DNA of 10,532 bases, taken from NCBI GenBank assembly GCA_026770585.1, contig MU646334.1, forward strand, positions 262,604 through 273,135, written 5' to 3'. The notes under the pieces were generated by a model, which ran no database searches, had not been told where the DNA came from, and worked only from the letters and a program-made list of their open reading frames with translations. This stretch comes from Baffinella frigidus (taxonomy: Eukaryota; Cryptophyceae; Cryptomonadales; Baffinellaceae). The position numbers and the translations under genes are program-made. Below, in pieces: positions 1-6,522 of the stretch; position 1 is the stretch's first letter, and each line of letters opens with the position of its first letter.

Positions 1-105
1 AACAACGTCGCCTTCGGCGGGTGGGTCGGAGAATTTGCCATCGCCGCCCAGTCCGCCATCGCTGCCAGCGCCCAGATCCAGCAAATTGCGCCGCCTGATC
101 AGTAA
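1..105 (+). pseudogene. Truncated copy of the Ubl-bZIP gene (partial, runs off the window)
   Basis: Positions 1-95 are identical, base for base, to 1777-1871 inside the bZIP gene. Read in that gene's frame they encode residues 129-160 (NNVAFGGW... to ...QIAPP). After the last shared codon the copy adds Asp-Gln and a TAA stop at 103-105, then passes directly into telomere-like repeat. The copy therefore lacks the C-terminal part of the linker and the whole bZIP domain. Its left end lies outside the window, so it may be a short fragment or a gene copy still carrying the ubiquitin-fold domain. The perfect identity means the copy is recent or was homogenised by gene conversion. If expressed with an intact 5' end it would make a protein without a DNA-binding domain; that is inference. 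Confidence 0.85.
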
Positions 106-474
106 CACCTAAACCCTGAACCTCAAACTCTAAACACTCAACCCTACACACTAAACACTAAACCCTTTAGGTCCTTTAGGTCCTTTCAACACTAAACAAC
201 TCTGAACTCTGAAAACCAAACCCTCAACCCTCAACACTCAACACTCAACACTCAATCCTAAACACTTGAACCCCAAATCGTAAAACCTAATCCCAAACCA
301 TTCAAACCAAAAGCTTTGACCCTCAACCCTGGACCCTGGACCATTAATCGTAAACCCTACACCCTAAACCCTCAGCTCCAATCCCTAAACCATAAACCCT
401 TAACCCTAAATCCTCAACCCTCAACCCTCAACCCTACACCCTAAACCCAAATCCATCTACCCTAATCCTAAAAC
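106..474. repeat. Degenerate telomere-like array (CCCTAAA-type, C-rich on +)
   Basis: About 370 bp of imperfect heptamers related to CCCTAAA: ACCCTAA, CCCTCAA, CCCTACA, ACACTCAA and similar, with no coding potential. The orientation is C-rich on + throughout. Near 165-188 the array includes a 9-mer run (CCTTTAGGT repeated) that also forms the terminus of a dispersed repeat elsewhere in the window, for example at 5139. The high degeneracy shows that this is an old interstitial or subtelomeric block and not an active telomere. Confidence 0.85.
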
Positions 475-1392
475 GGGCAGAACTCAATCCATTCATCTAG
501 GCGCCCAGAGACGGCGGCATGAGAGGACGTTTCGCGCAATGCCTGCCCGATAACGACTTACCATACCACACTCTCGCCGGCAGTGAGGTGGCTTTTTCTG
601 AGACTGGCCCACTTGGCCGCCACGTAGAAAGGTGTTAGCCTGGTGTCCTCGCATTCCCGAGGTTTCTTCCTGGTGCTCGTCCCGTCCCTCACGTCGAGCA
701 CTACGGTGTGCTTCCCGTGACACTCCGGAAGGCGTTGTAGATGAATTACGCCTCGCCCTGTAGGACGAGTTGCCTACGACTACAGGGAAGGGAAAGCCCA
801 TGCGAAGGCACCAGCATCCGCCGATGCAGATCCACGGCAGCACCGACCAGGAGAGACCTAAAAAAGTTACGCGGAGAGGAGGGAGCTGTTGCATATGCGT
901 ACCTCCCCCTTGCTTCTGCTACCTAGGTAGGTCGGACGCCTCCTGCGCCTCCTCGAAAGCGAGGCGAGGAGGAAGAGCAAGTTGGTGTCGCAACATCTAC
1001 AGTCTGCGCGTGATCTACACCTTCCCGGTCAACAACTAGTGGTGTTGCCGATAATGGAGAAGACCGTCCATGCAATACCTCGACGGATCATGGAGGGGGT
1101 TGTGGTGTGTGCGGTGCCGTGCGTACGCGCGCCCTCGAATTGGATTTCAACCAGATTTTGCCTGTCTTGAAAAAGGGGCTTGGAGCCATTGAATCTGGAT
1201 CGGGACAACCTGTCACTTTTCAACGGGGACTATTCTCAAGTTGACACTCTGGGTCTGTGTTGCAAAATCGTCAACTTTGGGGGGAAAGAGTGCCTGTCTC
1301 AGCTCGAGTGGGCAGACCAAAAGACCGCGAGTGCCGTTTCAGGCTAAAATCATTGTTGTGGTGTCCGTGATATCCTCAAACGATCGTCAACG
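475..1392. other. Intergenic region with no recognisable gene
   Basis: Open frames exist on both strands (the longest about 130 codons, minus strand), but none has a recognisable domain or convincing composition. The stretch must contain the bZIP gene promoter and 5' UTR towards its right end. No clear TATA element is visible. A GC-rich imperfect stem lies near 945-972 around CTCGAAAGCGAG. A short repeat shared with an intron of the second gene lies at 1233-1279 and is listed separately. Confidence 0.6.
1233..1279. repeat. 47-bp repeat with inverted ends, copy 1 (partner 8417-8463)
   Basis: This 47-bp segment aligns without gaps, at roughly 80% identity, to 8417-8463 inside intron 3 of the second gene. 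Both copies keep an inverted pair near their ends, AAGTTGAC and GTCAACTT, with a spacer that has diverged more. Conserved inverted ends around a variable middle suggest a very small foldback element or a structured site. Here it lies about 115 bp upstream of the bZIP start codon. Confidence 0.6.
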
Positions 1393-2463
1393 ATGGTGAA
1401 CATGCAAGTATTCGTGCGCGGCGCGCAGACCGCCGTGTACGAGATCTCGTCTCTCGACGACGTGAGCGCCCTCAAGACGCGGATCGAATCGAAGACCGGC
1501 ATCCGGACGGCGCACCAGATCCTCTCGATCGGCGGCAAGACCCTAGAGGATGTCGAAAGCCTGCAAGGGCATCGGGAGGCGACGCTGCGCCTCTCGATGC
1601 GCCTCCGGGGTGGGCGTGACGGTGACGAGCAACCTTGGGCGACGTACCTCCAGGATGATTCCTGGTTCGGCGCGGAGGAGCTCCCGGCATCGATGGAGCG
1701 CAGCATGAGCCAGGCGCCGCCCAATTTCTCGGCCAACGACAGGCAGTTTTCAAACGTGTCCAACAACTCGTTCTCCAACAACGTCGCCTTCGGCGGGTGG
1801 GTCGGAGAATTTGCCATCGCCGCCCAGTCCGCCATCGCTGCCAGCGCCCAGATCCAGCAAATTGCGCCGCCCGCGCCTGCGCCGCCTGCGCTGCAGCAGC
1901 AGGCTTTCAATTCTCCTTTCGGGGCTCCGGCTTTCGACGTTCACGGCATCTTCAACGCTTTCAACGCCCACCCCGCCACCAACTCTTTCAACGCCCACGG
2001 CACCCCGAACACCGCTTCGGCGCAGCCCGCAGTTTCCTCGCCGCACTCTCTCGCGGCTTCCTCGTCGCCTTCTTTGGATGTCTTTGAGGAGCAGCACGCG
2101 GCCGCCCAGCCGCCGGTCGCTTCTCTTCCTGCCCTCCAGGCGCTCGTCCTGCCCGGCGCCGCCCAGCCCGCCTTTTACCCTGCCGCAGGCTCCATGCCAA
2201 AGGTCACGATTGGGCGCGGTCAAAAGGGGCTCGCGTATGACCTGGACTCGGTCGACGAGAAGGTGAAGCGCCGGCTGATCAAGAACCGGCTCTCGGCGGA
2301 GCGCTCGCGGCTCCGCAAGAACGCGCGCATGGTCGAGATGGAGGGCGAGATTGGCGACGTGAACACAGAGCTCGAACAGCTGCGGGGGGAGAACGCCGCG
2401 CTGCACAAGCGGCTGGCGGCGTTCGAGGCCTTCGCGCTGCAACACGGGCTGCCAATGCCGTAA
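1393..2463 (+). CDS. Ubiquitin-fold / bZIP fusion transcription factor
   Basis: This single-exon gene encodes 356 residues. Residues 4-74 form a ubiquitin-like domain: MQVFV at the start matches ubiquitin's MQIFV, the GGKTLED segment matches AGKQLED (Lys48 position kept), and the end is MRLRGG. It is about 71 residues against 76 in ubiquitin. The Ile44 and Val70 positions of the hydrophobic patch are both Ser, and the Lys6, Lys11 and Lys63 positions are not Lys. Residues about 120-280 are a disordered Ala/Pro/Gln/Asn/Phe-rich linker with FNAF/FNAH repeats. Residues about 288-345 are a bZIP: the basic signature NRLSAERSR (298-306, N-x7-R) is followed by heptads M316, V323, L330, L337 and F344, with Asn334 at an 'a' position favouring dimers. 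It should act as a dimeric nuclear factor at ACGT-type sites. The ATG has A at -3; Met4 is an alternative start aligning exactly with ubiquitin Met1. Cleavage after GG is possible but unproven. Confidence 0.88.
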   Translation: MVNMQVFVRGAQTAVYEISSLDDVSALKTRIESKTGIRTAHQILSIGGKTLEDVESLQGHREATLRLSMRLRGGRDGDEQPWATYLQDDSWFGAEELPASMERSMSQAPPNFSANDRQFSNVSNNSFSNNVAFGGWVGEFAIAAQSAIAASAQIQQIAPPAPAPPALQQQAFNSPFGAPAFDVHGIFNAFNAHPATNSFNAHGTPNTASAQPAVSSPHSLAASSSPSLDVFEEQHAAAQPPVASLPALQALVLPGAAQPAFYPAAGSMPKVTIGRGQKGLAYDLDSVDEKVKRRLIKNRLSAERSRLRKNARMVEMEGEIGDVNTELEQLRGENAALHKRLAAFEAFALQHGLPMP

Positions 2464-2780
2464 GCTTGCTCCATGCAGATCTACTTCGGCGTGACGCAGC
2501 GTGCCACGGTCGAAGCCGCCACTGAAACAGAGCGCTGCGGCGGTGTGTGTGATATTTGTGAGTGCTCTGGTTGAGCGGTGTGAACACGTAATTAATGCAG
2601 CGACACTGAGGACAGTGTAGTGCATGCGGCTCCCCCCACAATTTGAATGGCTCTGCAGGGGCCAGCGATGCGCAACACCCCGTTGCACATTCAACGGGCT
2701 TTCCACGCAGAGAATGTCGAACACAGGCCCTGGTGCCCACGGTACAGGGCTGCGTCGAAATTAAGGACAGCCGCATGAGG
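2464..2780. other. 3' flank of the bZIP gene; nothing recognised
   Basis: This must hold the 3' UTR and polyadenylation site. No AATAAA-like signal or further gene is evident. Open frames on the minus strand through here are shadows continuing antisense to the bZIP gene. At 2781 the foldback-element field begins. Confidence 0.5.
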
Positions 2781-2886
2781 TTATCCCTTGAGTGACCAAC
2801 GGGCGAAAAATCGCCCGTGGAAGCCCTAGGCAGGTCCTAGGGCCCTACGGTAGGGCGTATGAACCTACTGGTCACTTAGGGGATAA
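2781..2886. mobile_element. Foldback element (MITE-like), about 106 bp
   Basis: The ends are inverted repeats: TTATCCCTTGAGTGACCA at 2781-2798 and its near-exact complement at 2869-2886, with 2 mismatches in 18. Inside, near 2800-2819, lies a perfect 8-bp hairpin, ACGGGCGA/TCGCCCGT, with an AAAA loop, followed by CCTAGG-rich palindromic sequence. The TTATCCCTT end motif recurs at about 4127, and a related TTATCCTTTAG sequence marks the insertion point at 5136. No coding capacity, so it is non-autonomous. Confidence 0.75.
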
Positions 2887-2931
2887 GAACACGGGTGCTA
2901 CGTCCGACATCGGTGTGTGCCTGTTTTCTTA
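2874..2931. repeat. Left arm of a long-range inverted repeat (partner 4085-4139)
   Basis: Read backwards, this segment matches 4085-4139 over about 55 bp with a few substitutions and one 4-base gap. Shared landmarks are GGGATAAGAACACGGGTGC and CCGACATCGGT. The arms are about 1.15 kb apart and enclose block A. They could be the ends of one composite element or two independent copies of a smaller foldback element in opposite orientation. Confidence 0.7.
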
Positions 2932-3002
2932 AATCAGTACAAGAGTTTTCTAAACACAAGATTTAGTCAACTCTCTGGTACAAAATTAAGAAAACGGGGG
3001 CC
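2922..3002. repeat. Small AT-rich foldback sequence
   Basis: It opens with GTTTTCTTAA and closes with TTAAGAAAAC, perfect inverted ends, enclosing about 60 bp of AT-rich sequence with further weak pairing (AGTAC near the left, GGTAC near the right). The TTAAGAAAAC end is the same module that builds the tandem array at 5389-5582, so the two probably share an origin. Confidence 0.6.
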
Positions 3003-3111
3003 CAACTCCGGTCTGTGTTCCTATGTTCTGGTTTCTGATAGCCTGGATACACCTGTAGGACTACTGTAGCCTGCACCAGGCCCCTCTAGAGCGCGATTTT
3101 TTTTCCACTGG

Positions 3112-3200
3112 GTCGCGGGCGAATAATCACCCGTGGAAGCTCGCCACTTGAGAGATAGCCCAGACACCCCTGTGCTGTGCAGGGGTACCTCGCTCCTAAG
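3112..3200. repeat. Mosaic of element fragments
   Basis: This contains a decayed second copy of the GGGCGAAAAATCGCCC hairpin region (here GGGCGAATAATCACCC followed by GTGGAAGC). Next come a CTCGCCACTTGAG-type segment that recurs at 4331-4352 and a solo arm (CAGGGGTACCTCGCTC) of the 122-bp element found intact at 4209-4330. The order suggests repeated insertion of elements into one another. Confidence 0.6.
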
Positions 3201-3485
3201 GTGCGGGCATTCTGGAAATGTCCGCCCTACCTTTCTTAATTGTTAAGAAACGCAGGGGGAACGCCCGCCCTCTCTTTCTTAATTATGATTGTAGATTTTG
3301 GGTTACCGCTGAATTGAGATCGGGTCGGGGGATCGAACAAAACAAAAATCGCGATTATTTTAATTATTTTCAAATACCTTAATTGTTCAAGGCCCGCACA
3401 CCGAGGGATAAAAAAAACGTACCTTAACTTCGAGCAACCCCTGTACTGTACGAAGCTTTCAAGAGAGCACCGTTCAATCGTGAGG
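3201..3485. other. AT-rich spacer with short hairpins; no gene
   Basis: A 9-bp stem with one wobble pair lies near 3203-3225 and a perfect 8-bp TTTCTTAA/TTAAGAAA hairpin near 3233-3250. Positions about 3280-3420 are markedly A+T-rich compared with the rest of the window. I see no coding sequence. Confidence 0.5.
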
Positions 3486-3559
3486 AGACAAGGTCGTGAA
3501 ATGGGGACTTGCTCTTCCAGGAATCGCACCTGCGTCCTGTCATCTGCCATGCAGAACCA

Positions 3560-3611
3560 GTTCCGGTTTCCGCCTATGTTGGGAGCTCGAAGAACCTAAA
3601 GGACCTAAAGG
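3560..3611 (-). repeat. Dispersed repeat R, partial copy
   Basis: This copy contains CCGCCTATGTTGGGAGCTCG followed by AAGAACC and two CTAAAGGA units, ending abruptly at 3611. Read on the minus strand it starts TCCTTTAGGTCCTTTAGG. The same sequence occurs at 3823-3866 and, on +, at 5139-5180. Confidence 0.8.
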
Positions 3612-3717
3612 AATCTTGGAGGAGCGGAGCTTGTCCTATCAACACCGAACCGTCCTGCCCGAGAGAGGGCGAGGGAATGAGTGGAAACCCCCCCCTCGCC
3701 ACTTAATCGTCACATTG

Positions 3718-3866
3718 AAGAGACCATTACCCTTGAGCCGGTTTCTGCCGCGATCCTCTGCACTGGGGGGGCTGAATGTGATCCGAAAGGAAGCATGGCT
3801 TTTTTGCAGAACAAGTTCCGTTGTCCGCCTATGTTGGGAGCTCGAAGAACCTAAAGGACCTAAAGG
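3718..3866 (-). repeat. Dispersed repeat R, longer copy
   Basis: This minus-strand copy runs from AAGGACCTAAAGGA at 3866 back through the TGTTGGGAGCTC core, a GCATGG and GCAGAA segment, and a GCCGGTTTCTGCCGCGATCC segment at about 3737-3756. It corresponds to the + strand copies at 4362-4480 and 6150-6300. It sits inside block A but has no counterpart in block B, so it probably inserted after the blocks duplicated. Confidence 0.7.
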
Positions 3867-3898
3867 ACATCGTCGTCATGTATGCAACGGCATTCATG

Positions 3899-3910
3899 TG
3901 ACGTCACGTC
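3899..3910. promoter_or_regulatory. Palindromic CRE-like site in block A
   Basis: A perfect TGACGTCA palindrome at 3899-3906 overlaps a second ACGT core at 3906-3909. This is a classic bZIP-binding sequence type. The equivalent place in block B is 6684-6694, upstream of the second gene. Whether it is used here is unknown; no gene start follows it closely. Confidence 0.35.
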
Positions 3911-3972
3911 CACATTGATCGATTCAAACGTTGTAATTCAGGACGAGACCGCTTCCTCACCCCCACTCATAC

Positions 3973-4013
3973 TATTTTATGTTGGGAGTTCGAAGAACCT
4001 AAAGGACCTAACC
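3973..4013 (-). repeat. Dispersed repeat R, short copy
   Basis: TTATGTTGGGAGTTCGAAGA followed by ACCTAAAGGACCTAA: the terminal part of repeat R, with one change in the core (GTTC for GCTC). It lies between the GAGACCGCTTC landmark of block A and its GTAAAATAG landmark. Confidence 0.75.
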
Positions 4014-4084
4014 TTTTTAAAATCGCAGAAATGTACCAGCCCTCGGGCTAAAATTGGGCCGTAAAATAGGCGGGGGGCTAAAAG

Positions 4085-4139
4085 TAAGGAAACAGACACC
4101 GACCGATGTCGGAGCACCCGTGTTCTTATCCCTTAAGCT
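4085..4139. repeat. Right arm of the long-range inverted repeat (partner 2874-2931)
   Basis: This is the complement of 2874-2931, with landmarks CCGATGTCGG and GCACCCGTGTTCTTATCCCTT. Immediately right of it (about 4160-4213) is sequence resembling 2820-2866 in direct orientation (CCTAGGCAGGTCC, GGGCCCT, CGTATGA), showing that this junction also carries debris of the 2781-2886 element type. Confidence 0.65.
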
Positions 4140-4208
4140 AGACAGCCAAATTTGACGGCCAAGAGGACCTAGGCAGGTCCAAGGGCCCTGCGGTAGTTCG
4201 TATGAGTC

Positions 4209-4330
4209 TACAGGGGTACCTCGCTCACAAGAAACCGCCGCCCCCCCTAGGACCGCCGTAGGACCCTAGGCATAGCCCTACTGCAGGGTCCTAGGGGGGG
4301 GCGGTTTCTTATGAGCGAGGTACCCCTGTA
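4209..4330. mobile_element. 122-bp foldback element (intact MITE-like copy 1)
   Basis: The element is almost a complete palindrome. It begins TACAGGGGTACCTCGCTC, continues through AAGAAACCGCC and a C-run to CTAGGACC, and the right half mirrors this with GGTCCTAG, a G-run, GGCGGTTTCTTA and finally GAGGTACCCCTGTA. TA at both ends is consistent with a TA target duplication. A second copy of exactly the same length is at 5910-6031. No protein is encoded. Confidence 0.85.
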
Positions 4331-4361
4331 CTCGCCACTTGAGGGATAGCCCAGATACCCA

Positions 4362-4550
4362 TAGGCGGTCACCGGAACTCATCCTGCAGACAGGCCATGC
4401 TTCCTTTTGGATCACATCAAGCCCCCTGGTGCAGAAGGATCGGGGCAGAAACCGGTCTAAAAGGTATCCTCACCGGGTGTGTGAAGATACAAAAAGTTCC
4501 CATACATTAACATGTACTCACACAAACACCAGGACGACCAGTCGGCTGAA
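4362..4550 (+). repeat. Dispersed repeat R, long + strand copy
   Basis: Shared with 6190-6355: ATAGGCGG then ACCGGAACT, ATCCTGCAGA, GGCCATGCTTC, GGTGCNNAAGGATCGNGGCAG followed by AAACCGG, GGTATCCTCA, and an ACTCACAC/CACCAGGA segment. The TCCTTTAGG terminus present in other copies is missing here. Its left side is replaced by the CTCGCCACTTGAG segment also seen at 3139. Confidence 0.7.
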
Positions 4551-4689
4551 GGCCCATGTGGTATCCCATCGTCAGGCGCATAGGCGCTCCAACCACGGAT
4601 ACCTCAGATGTCAAACCAAACAAAAGTAGAGGGGATGTGCCGCGCAAGGTACCGCACCGAGCTGAAGAAAATAACCCCGCGCCACTAAT

Positions 4690-4713
4690 GGTCGCTGTAA
4701 GAAAACAGCGACC
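4690..4713. other. Perfect 9-bp hairpin
   Basis: GGTCGCTGT at 4690-4698 pairs perfectly with ACAGCGACC at 4705-4713 around an AAGAAA loop. It lies in a stretch (4551-4850) where I see no gene or other element. It could be a decayed miniature element or chance. Confidence 0.5.
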
Positions 4714-4853
4714 TTTAGGGACCGGATTCTGAGAGTGCCAGGAAAAAAATTGGGCCTCACATCGCTTACTCCCCCAGAGAATAATTGAGCTGGCGTATTT
4801 TTGGGCCGAAAAACATGCCAACATTTCCCGAGAAAAACGGGTTCCCGAGTCAT

Positions 4854-5290
4854 TAGTGATTTTTGGGCACCTGCACGGCGGTTCACGTGTGTGAACCCTA
4901 CACTTGTACCTTTGGGAAGATTTTGCGGTTGAAACTGGCATACAATGGTGGTGTTATTTAGTTCAAAATACCTACAGCACGTGTTATTACCAGGAGCCAA
5001 TCACAGGTTGGCCTACACGTTCTCGGCCAATTTAGTGATTTTTGGGCACCTGCAGGGCGGTTCGAGTGTTTTTTTGGGGGGGGGGCGGTTGAAACTGGCT
5101 TACAACCGTGGGGTTCAAAACACCCAGATCACGTGTTATCCTTTAGGTCCTTTAGGTTCTTCGAGCTCCCAACATAGGCGGACACCGAAACTTATCCTGC
5201 AGAAAGGCTATGCTTCCTTTCTTACTAGGAGCCGGTTGGCCTACTCGACCAATCTAGTGATTTGTGGGCACTTGCAGTGCGTTGCATTAC
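4854..5290. repeat. Tandem repeat, about 179-bp unit, 2.2 copies
   Basis: Unit 1 starts at 4854, unit 2 at 5033 and a partial unit 3 at 5255, each beginning TAGTGATTTTTGGGCAC or close to it and continuing with a CTGCANGGCGGTTC segment. Later landmarks shared by units 1 and 2 are GCGGTTGAAACTGGC, CACGTGTTAT and a GGAGCC/GGTTGGCCTAC segment. Unit 2 is about 43 bp longer in net length because repeat R is inserted at 5139-5222. An open frame of about 130 codons crosses the array but looks like a by-product of the repeat. Confidence 0.8.
5139..5222 (+). mobile_element. Repeat R inserted in a tandem repeat unit (empty site visible)
   Basis: Unit 1 of the surrounding tandem repeat reads CACGTGTTATTACCAGGAGCC. 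In unit 2 the same site is split by about 84 bp running from TCCTTTAGGTCCTTTAGG through the GAGCTCCCAACATAGGCGGA core to ATCCTGCAGAAAGGC and TTCCTTTC. The flanks are GTGTTA on the left and TTACTAGGAGCC on the right, consistent with a TTA or TA target duplication. This defines the ends of a mobile form of repeat R, shorter than the copies at 4362 and 6150. It encodes nothing. Confidence 0.7.
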
Positions 5291-5317
5291 ATACATGTTT
5301 CATTGCATTTTGCTCAT

Positions 5318-5398
5318 ACATCGGGTACCTCCCCTAGGACCACTTAGGGGCCGATGCACAGGCTCACTGTAGAGTCCTACGAGGAGGCGTTTTTTTAC
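5318..5398. repeat. Decayed 122-bp-type foldback element
   Basis: GGGTACCTCCCCTAGGACCAC on the left and GAGTCCTACGAGGAGGCG with a T-run on the right resemble the arms of the 4209-4330 element, but with many changes. It abuts the palindromic tandem array that follows. Confidence 0.5.
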
Positions 5399-5582
5399 GA
5401 ACACCGACCGGATTCTCCGTGTTCTTAACTTCAAGAAAACGTGGACCAACCACTTATCTGCGTTTTCTTAACCTTGAAGAAAACGAGGACCGACCGCTTT
5501 CGTGCGTTTTCTTAATCTTAAGAAAAAGGCACCAACCGGATTCTCCCTCCGTTTTCTTATTTTAAGAAAACGCCGACCGACC
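5389..5582. repeat. Tandem array of 43-44-bp palindromic units
   Basis: Units start with AAGAAAA at 5433, 5477, 5520 and 5564, preceded by a weaker unit at about 5389; spacing is 44, 43 and 44 bp. Each unit has the plan AAGAAAACG, then a GGACCRACC-like middle of about 25 bp, then CGTTTTCTTAA, so every unit can fold on itself and neighbouring units can also pair. The middles have diverged more than the arms. The same module appears singly at 2926-3002 and near 9964-9990. Confidence 0.8.
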
Positions 5583-5782
5583 CTCCAGCAAGGATGTTCT
5601 TGTAGCCGAGGAACCCCTGCAGTGGGTTGGAACATGTTTCATTACACCTTGCAGAGACCCCAGATCTGGGGACTTGAGACGAAAAATTTTGTACCAAAAA
5701 TCAACTTCTGAAAAATAGTTCCAGAGCACTGTTTGAGCAGCCTCGGAGGGCCGGTGGGAGGTACCCGTGTAAGCCCTGTAAA
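5583..5782. other. Spacer with no gene or repeat identified
   Basis: Unique-looking sequence between the palindromic array and the nested foldback cluster. Short open frames cross it in both directions; none shows a domain or composition suggesting a real gene. Confidence 0.45.
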
Positions 5783-6140
5783 GGCCCACCTCGCTCATAA
5801 GAAAGCGCCCCCCCCCCAGGATCACCATAGGGCCCTAGGCATAGGCCTACAGTGTACTGTACAGGGTTACCTCGCTCAGAAGAAACCGTACCCTCCTGGG
5901 ACCCTACAGTACAGGGGTACCTCGCTCATAAGAAACCGCCGCCCCCCCTAGGACCACCATAGGACCCCAGGCATGGTCCTACTGTAGGGTCCTAGGGGGG
6001 GGCGGTTTCTTATGAGCGAGGTACCCCTGTAGGCCTATGCCTAGGGCCCTAGCTAGGGTGGTCCTAAGGGGGCGCAGTTTCTTATGAGCGAGGTACCCCT
6101 GTAGGGTCCTAGCGGGGGGGCGTTTTTTATGATCGGAGCG
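5783..6140. mobile_element. Nested cluster of foldback elements
   Basis: Three left arms are followed by three right arms. The outer left arm (about 5789-5852, CCTCGCTCATAAGAAAGCG through ATAGGCCTACAG) pairs with the outer right arm (about 6027-6103, CTGTAGGCCTATGCCTAGGG through GAGCGAGGTACCCCTGTA). Inside lie a partial left arm at 5860-5909 and an intact 122-bp element at 5910-6031. A further partial right arm follows at 6104-6140. This is what insertion of one copy into another of the same family would leave. Confidence 0.8.
5910..6031. mobile_element. 122-bp foldback element (intact MITE-like copy 2)
   Basis: The ends (TACAGGGGTACC and GGTACCCCTGTA), the length and the arm sequence are the same as in the copy at 4209-4330. 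The arms pair almost perfectly over more than 40 bp, and the centre contains CTAGGACCACCATAGGACC and GGTCCTACTGTAGGGTCC. Good arm pairing suggests relatively recent activity compared with its neighbours. Confidence 0.85.
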
Positions 6141-6149
6141 CCGTTCGAT

Positions 6150-6355
6150 GGTGAGGACTTGAGGTCCTTGAGGTTCTTGGAGGTTCCAACATAGGCGGAC
6201 ACCGGAACTTTCACAATCCTGCAGAAAGGCCATTCTTCAACAGGCCCCCGGTGCGCAAGGATCGCGGCAGAAACCGGCTAAAGGGTATCCTCAAACGGGT
6301 GCGAGTTACCCCAAAGAGGAACGTGCTCACACACACCAGGATACAGCAAGGGCAT
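6150..6355 (+). repeat. Dispersed repeat R, longest + strand copy
   Basis: It runs from TTGAGGTCCTTGAGGTTCTT through CCAACATAGGCGGACACCGG, ATCCTGCAGAAAGGCC, AGGATCGCGGCAGAAACCGG, GGTATCCTCA and CTCACACACACCAGGA. This is the most complete version. The 84-bp insertion at 5139-5222 contains only its first part. Confidence 0.7.
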
Positions 6356-6522
6356 CGAGGAGAAAAGGTCGTGGCATGGTGACTTGCTCCTACAGGAATC
6401 GCACCTGCGCTCCGTCTCTACTGAACCTCCCGAGCGTGCCTTTTGAATCGGATCTGCGCTGCGTCTGCCACGCTAGGATGCTGAATGAGAGCCGTGTCTC
6501 TCGGCGCTCAACTGCCTTGCCC

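Larger units (their letters stand above)
3486..4085. repeat. Duplicated block A (diverged partner 6363-6820)
   Basis: Block A shares a colinear series of landmarks with block B: a CTTGCTC...CAGGAATCGCACCTGCG segment (3507-3535 and 6385-6410), a CTGCCC/TTGCCCGAG purine-rich segment, CGCCACTTAATC followed by GAGACCRTTAC, a GTCACGTCC segment, ATCGATTNAAAC followed by AATTCAGGACGAGACCGCTTC, and a GTAAAATAG segment. Block A is longer because copies of another dispersed repeat lie inside it (3560-3611, 3718-3866 and 3973-4013). Neither block carries a convincing gene. Block B ends where the second gene begins, so block A may be a displaced copy of that promoter region. Confidence 0.75.

Noticed and set aside
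106-474. A true chromosome end
   Set aside because: The heptamers are highly degenerate and coding-derived sequence lies on both sides, so the tract is interstitial in this assembly.
493-894. Minus-strand open frame of 133 codons
   Set aside because: Arg/Ser/Cys-rich composition without a recognisable domain; it looks like chance openness in GC-rich intergenic DNA.
1750-2724. Minus-strand open frame of 324 codons opposite the bZIP gene
   Set aside because: Arg/Gly-rich low-complexity translation that mirrors the Ala/Pro-rich sense strand; a shadow of the real gene.
3490-3560. tRNA-like B-box (GGTGCGATTCC on the minus strand) suggesting a tRNA gene or tRNA-derived SINE; repeated in block B near 6400
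   Set aside because: No acceptable A-box at the right distance, no anticodon arm with a 7-base loop, and no acceptor stem could be drawn in either copy.
4945-5337. Plus-strand open frame of 130 codons
   Set aside because: It spans tandem repeat units and the inserted repeat R, so its openness comes from non-coding repeats.
5389-5582. Regularly spaced repeats that look superficially like a CRISPR array
   Set aside because: The units are contiguous palindromes, the variable middles are related to one another, the window is eukaryotic with introns, and no cas-like gene is present.
2781-6140. Autonomous transposon encoding its own transposase
   Set aside because: No open frame in the region shows transposase, reverse transcriptase or integrase motifs; all elements seen are short and non-coding.
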